DNA of 15,627 nucleotides from Desulfobulbaceae bacterium UBA5173 (GTDB lineage Bacteria; Desulfobacterota; Desulfobulbia; Desulfobulbales; Desulfobulbaceae): contig DHWV01000106.1 of the NCBI GenBank assembly GCA_002413355.1, forward strand, positions 1 through 15,627, in the 5' to 3' direction. Of this stretch, positions 13,062-15,627 are shown one piece after another (position 1 is the stretch's first letter; every line of letters begins with the position of its first letter). The notes under the pieces were generated by a model. It searched no databases. It was given only the letters and a program-made list of their open reading frames with translations, and was not told the DNA's origin. Made by a program: the position numbers and the translations under genes.

Positions 13062-14375
13062 ATGAAGAAGAAAATCGTGCTGTCAGCCGCTGTCTTAGCC
13101 GCGCTGACCGTCACAGCTCCAGCAGGCTCGGTCAACGCCGCAAGCATCCTCAGAACAGTGGGGACTCATCCGGTTTCACGCCCGCTGGCAACGGTGAATG
13201 ATTTGCAGGCCATGATGCAAAACATGGGCAGGGACATTCAGGCTGGCATGGCGGCGGCGGGCAATGCCGGACTGTTTCCGCTGGTGCAGGCGCAGATCAT
13301 TCAGCAGCCTGCGCGGATCGCCATTGTTGACTACCTGCCAGGCCAGCACATGGACTGGATGCTGTTCCGGCACAACGGCAGAGGCCGGGTCAAGGTGGCG
13401 CGGGATGTGACGTGGAGTGGCAATGCTCCGCTCCAAGTTTTCGAGTTTGCAGTGGACAAAGACGGGCAGCGTTACACGTTCGCCGTGCCGCTCCAATGCG
13501 GCAATCTGGCCCTGAAAGAATTTGGCCCGGCACCTATGCCGGTGCAGGTGGCTCCTGTCATTCAGCAGGTGCAAGTTCCTGTTCCCGGCCCGACGGTCTA
13601 TGTCCCTAAAGAAGTGATCAAATACGTGGACAGACCGGTTGAAGTGGTGCGGCAGATTCAAGTCCCAGTGCCGGGTCCGACCGTTTATGTTGACCGGCCG
13701 GTAGTGAAAGAAGTGGTGCGGCAGGTGCAGGTTCCTGTTCCCGGCCCGACGGTCTATGTCCCTAAAGAAGTGATCAAATATGTGGACAAAGAGGTGGTGA
13801 AGGAAGTGCAGGTTCCTGGCCCGACCAGGACGGTGGTCAAACGAGTCACTGTGCAGGGGCCAGCACGAACGGTCTATGTTGACCGGCCGGTGGTGAAAGA
13901 GGCAAAATGCTGCGAATCACCCTTCCATTTTATCGCTGACGGCGGCTACCTGCATCAGCAGGAGGAGGCGGACTACGGCCTTGGCAGGTTGGGCGTGGAG
14001 TATGTTTTCAATCCGCAGTTTTCTTTCTTGGCTCTGGCAGGCGGTGCAGCCAAGGCAGGCGGCGATGCCGGAGCAGATGCCTTTGTGCTTGATTTTCTCG
14101 TCCAGTACAACCTGTTTCAATGTTCCCTCAACGGCTCAACGTGGTCGCCTTTCTTTATTGGTGTCGGTGTCGGGGCATGGATGACCAACGGCGATGACAA
14201 CGTGAAGAGCGAGGACAGCGGTGCGGATTTGATCGCCGAGGTTGGCCTCCGGCTCTTCGGCAATCCGTTCACCACCAGCGCGTCCATTTTTGTTGAAGGT
14301 CGGGCGGCGACTGACGAGCTGGATGAGCTGAATGAATACGGCCGCATCGGAGGCGGCTTGCGCTTCAGGTTCTAA
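13062..14375 (+). CDS. Outer-membrane beta-barrel protein with a Pro/Val repeat linker
   Basis: A 437-residue exported protein. Residues 1-26 form a signal peptide (MKKKIVLSAAVLAALTV..., cleavage after VNA). Residues 27-165 form a globular domain. Residues about 166-281 hold repeats built on VQVPVPGPTVYV followed by PKEVIKYVD or DRPVVKEVVRQ. Residues about 282-437 look like a small beta-barrel, ending in GGGLRFRF with the C-terminal Phe expected for BAM insertion. The alternating Val/Pro repeats should be extended and may span the periplasm. AAGGAG lies about 11 bases before ATG 13062, and an earlier in-frame start at 13020 would bury the signal peptide. Function is unknown; opacity or OprF-like families are alternatives. 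Confidence 0.7.
   Translation: MKKKIVLSAAVLAALTVTAPAGSVNAASILRTVGTHPVSRPLATVNDLQAMMQNMGRDIQAGMAAAGNAGLFPLVQAQIIQQPARIAIVDYLPGQHMDWMLFRHNGRGRVKVARDVTWSGNAPLQVFEFAVDKDGQRYTFAVPLQCGNLALKEFGPAPMPVQVAPVIQQVQVPVPGPTVYVPKEVIKYVDRPVEVVRQIQVPVPGPTVYVDRPVVKEVVRQVQVPVPGPTVYVPKEVIKYVDKEVVKEVQVPGPTRTVVKRVTVQGPARTVYVDRPVVKEAKCCESPFHFIADGGYLHQQEEADYGLGRLGVEYVFNPQFSFLALAGGAAKAGGDAGADAFVLDFLVQYNLFQCSLNGSTWSPFFIGVGVGAWMTNGDDNVKSEDSGADLIAEVGLRLFGNPFTTSASIFVEGRAATDELDELNEYGRIGGGLRFRF
13575..13780 (+). repeat. Internal DNA repeat of the outer-membrane protein gene
   Basis: A 50-base segment at 13575-13624 recurs without mismatch at 13731-13780, 156 bases (52 codons) on. A related unit, containing TTGACCGGCCGGT, is at 13690-13702 and again at 13879-13891. 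Identity at silent positions points to recent duplication or gene conversion. Confidence 0.85.
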
Positions 14376-14384
14376 GGTTTCTTG

Positions 14385-14415
14385 GCCAAGACGGGGAGGC
14401 GACTCTCCGCTTGGC
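14385..14415 (+). terminator. Probable terminator after the outer-membrane protein gene
   Basis: GCCAAG (14385-14390) pairs with CTTGGC (14410-14415), and GGGGAG with CTCTCC inside, around GCGA. A short T-rich stretch (CGTTTTAT) follows. It lies 10 bases after the stop. Confidence 0.6.
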
Positions 14416-14456
14416 ACGTTTTATCAACCCAATACCGATGAAAACAGGAGAGAGCG

Positions 14457-14912
14457 ATGGATAAAAACGAGGTGATTGCAACACTGAGGAATGCCGTGCG
14501 TACCCACAAGCAATGGGTTGGAAACGCCCACGCCCTCATTGAAGGCGTGCCGCTGGACAAGGAAAAAGTCCCTCTCAACGCCACGGAATGCGAATTTGGC
14601 AGATGGTATTACAGTGATGGGCAGAAACTGAAGAAGATCAGCGGATTTAAGGAAATAGAAATATCGCACAACAATCTGCACAAAACTTACACGGAAATCT
14701 TTGCAATCTTGTTTGGCGAGAGCAGAGAACCGTCATTTTTCCAGAAGATGTTCGGGCTTTCTCGTAATGTCGCTGCGGCGAACCGTGATGAAGCAATGGA
14801 AAAGTATCATGTCTTGGAAAAACAATCTGAGACGATCATTAAGCAGATTGAGCAATTGGAAAAGGTGATCGCAGCAATGGGAGAGACCCAGCTAACGATG
14901 TACCTTGCTTAA
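14457..14912 (+). CDS. Stand-alone CZB (chemoreceptor zinc-binding) domain protein
   Basis: A 151-residue helical protein with the complete CZB zinc pattern: H17 in THKQW, C45 in ECEFGRW, and H71 and H75 in HNNLHKTY. CZB domains bind zinc through three His and one Cys and usually sit at the end of chemoreceptors or diguanylate cyclases, where they sense zinc or oxidants such as hypochlorous acid. Here no membrane or signalling domain is attached. The C-terminal 40 residues (KYHVLEKQSETIIKQIEQLE) form a probable coiled coil that could dimerise or dock onto a receptor. AGGAGAG lies 7 bases before the ATG. Confidence 0.85.
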   Translation: MDKNEVIATLRNAVRTHKQWVGNAHALIEGVPLDKEKVPLNATECEFGRWYYSDGQKLKKISGFKEIEISHNNLHKTYTEIFAILFGESREPSFFQKMFGLSRNVAAANRDEAMEKYHVLEKQSETIIKQIEQLEKVIAAMGETQLTMYLA

Positions 14913-14936
14913 TCTACAGCAGGTTGCTGAATAATT

Positions 14937-14967
14937 TTCAGGCGGAAAAAGCGCAGTTCCGCCTGAA
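14937..14967. terminator. Hairpin between convergent genes
   Basis: TTCAGGCGGAA (14937-14947) pairs perfectly with TTCCGCCTGAA (14957-14967) around a 9-base loop. It sits between the CZB gene and the convergent YgaP-like gene and probably ends both transcripts, though no strong T run follows on either strand. Confidence 0.55.
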
Positions 14968-14985
14968 GCGTCAAATTTCCCCGCA

Positions 14986-15234
14986 CTACCTTCCGCAGCA
15001 GCTTGTTCCTCCCTCTTTCCTCGTTTCCGGCACCCCCAGTTTTTTCAGAATCAGACCCAGCGGACAGAATTTACTGAAACCGAACTGAAACAGGTTGAAT
15101 CCGACAAACAGCGGCAGAAAAAGAAAATAATGATGAACGAACAGCGGGTTGCCCCCGCCGCAGTCAAAGCCTAAGCTCAGGCCGAGGATGATGAAAAATC
15201 CGGCAATGCTGTGAATCAAGTCAGTGATGATCAT
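14986..15234 (-). CDS. YgaP-like inner-membrane protein (DUF2892 type)
   Basis: An 82-residue protein with two membrane segments (about 8-24 and 36-55), then FSKFCPLGLILKKLGV and a cysteine-containing tail (GGTSCCGR). The helix pair followed by F-C-P-L is the DUF2892 signature, seen alone or fused to rhodanese in YgaP. The Cys pair at the C-terminus may act in thiol or metal chemistry; this is inference. GGAGG lies about 8 bases before the ATG at 15234. The gene could follow the DAHP synthase gene in one transcript, but a hairpin lies between them. Confidence 0.75.
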   Translation of the reverse strand: MIITDLIHSIAGFFIILGLSLGFDCGGGNPLFVHHYFLFLPLFVGFNLFQFGFSKFCPLGLILKKLGVPETRKEGGTSCCGR

Positions 15235-15280
15235 AATGCTGCCTCCTGTGTTGGTTGATTTGCTGCCTGTTGTCAGCTTG

Positions 15281-15309
15281 AATCTCCCCCGATGTTCTTC
15301 GGGGAGATT
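15281..15309 (-). terminator. Hairpin after the DAHP synthase gene
   Basis: AATCTCCCC (15281-15289) pairs with GGGGAGATT (15301-15309), with an inner GA/TTC contribution. It begins 4 bases after the stop of the minus-strand gene. No clear T run follows on the minus strand, so it may attenuate rather than end transcription. Confidence 0.5.
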
Positions 15310-15312
15310 TAT

Positions 15313-15627
15313 TCACGCTTTCAGCATTTCCGCAATCCTGAAGGCCATTTCCAGCGACTGCTCGGCGTTGAGGCGCGGATCGCAGGCGGTGCAGTAGTTG
15401 CGGCCCAGCCCTTCGTCGCTCAGACCACCGGCACCTCCGGTGCATTCGGTCACGTCGCCGGTCTGCTCGTCTGTGCCGGTCAGCTCGAAATGCACGCCGC
15501 CCGGAACAGCACCTTCACTGCCGCAGACCGCGAAGAAGCTCTTCAGCTCCGCGAGAATATCCTCAAAACTGCGGGTCTTGCAGCCGCTCAAGGCTTTGCG
15601 GATGTTGCCGTGCATCGGGTCGCAGCA
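15313..15627 (-). CDS. Class II 3-deoxy-7-phosphoheptulonate (DAHP) synthase, C-terminal part
   Basis: The open frame continues to the window edge, so the N-terminal three quarters are outside. It reads CDPMHGNIRKAL at the edge, then PGGVHFELTG, DVTECTGGAGG, and CTACDPRLNAEQSLEMAF. These are hallmark blocks of class II (plant-like) DAHP synthase, which joins phosphoenolpyruvate and erythrose-4-phosphate as the first step of the shikimate pathway. The final Cys-Asp-Pro-Arg-Leu-Asn block near the C-terminus is intact. The stop is TGA at 15315-15313. Confidence 0.93.
   Translation of the reverse strand, partial: CCDPMHGNIRKALSGCKTRSFEDILAELKSFFAVCGSEGAVPGGVHFELTGTDEQTGDVTECTGGAGGLSDEGLGRNYCTACDPRLNAEQSLEMAFRIAEMLKA

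Noticed and set aside
13560..13905. A CRISPR array in the repeat-rich region
   Set aside because: The repeats are in frame, encode a Val/Pro protein pattern and have no constant repeat with unique spacers.

Overview
The window reads as chromosome of a Desulfobacterota-type bacterium, perhaps Desulfobulbales or a cable-bacterium relative. This is inferred from a stand-alone F0 operon (atpZ-atpI-atpB-atpE) preceded by hemL, a class II DAHP synthase, a YkgJ cysteine-cluster protein, and fairly GC-rich coding sequence. Taxonomy rests on recalled gene order and protein style only.

Layout. Positions 1-365 hold a fragment of an IS5-type transposase abutting the 3' end of hemL. Positions 434-2118 encode the F0 part of ATP synthase, closed by a strong bidirectional terminator at 2142-2179. 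Positions 2191-6552 are a type I-F CRISPR effector module: cas8f (csy1), cas5f (csy2), cas7f (csy3) and cas6f (csy4). There is no cas1, no cas2-3 and no ordinary array in the window. Then come, on the minus strand, a multi-membrane-span GT-C-like protein, a YkgJ-family protein, and an overlapping type II restriction-modification pair of lower GC (read order methyltransferase, nuclease, YkgJ, GT-C). On the plus strand follow a hydantoinase/oxoprolinase-family protein, a repeat-rich outer-membrane protein and a small CZB-domain protein. On the minus strand at the right edge are a YgaP-like membrane protein and the C-terminal end of a class II DAHP synthase.

The key discovery is in the roughly 470-base gap between atpE and cas8f. 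On the minus strand lies a compact RNA gene: promoter TTGCAA-N17-TATAGT, a degenerate I-F repeat ending in an intact 8-nt handle CTTAGAAA, a 20-nt pseudo-spacer, a second repeat whose first 20 nt keep the Cas6f hairpin, and the shared terminator. The first 11 nt of the pseudo-spacer match exactly a site just downstream of the divergent cas promoter (TTGACA-N16-TATATT). That site carries the canonical I-F PAM 5'-CC, and overall identity is 16 of 20. The mismatches fall at positions 12, 14, 15 and 18. This is the architecture expected of a CRISPR-resembling (cre) guide that lets Cascade repress its own operon without cutting. The four Cas proteins keep the residues expected for PAM reading (Cas8f) and crRNA processing (Cas6f), so the circuit looks functional.

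A short ORF lies in the cas leader, starting 1-10 bases after the target site. It could be a leader peptide or a guarded toxin in the style of CreTA. Interference would need Cas2-3 and an array from elsewhere in the genome; otherwise this is a binding-only module.
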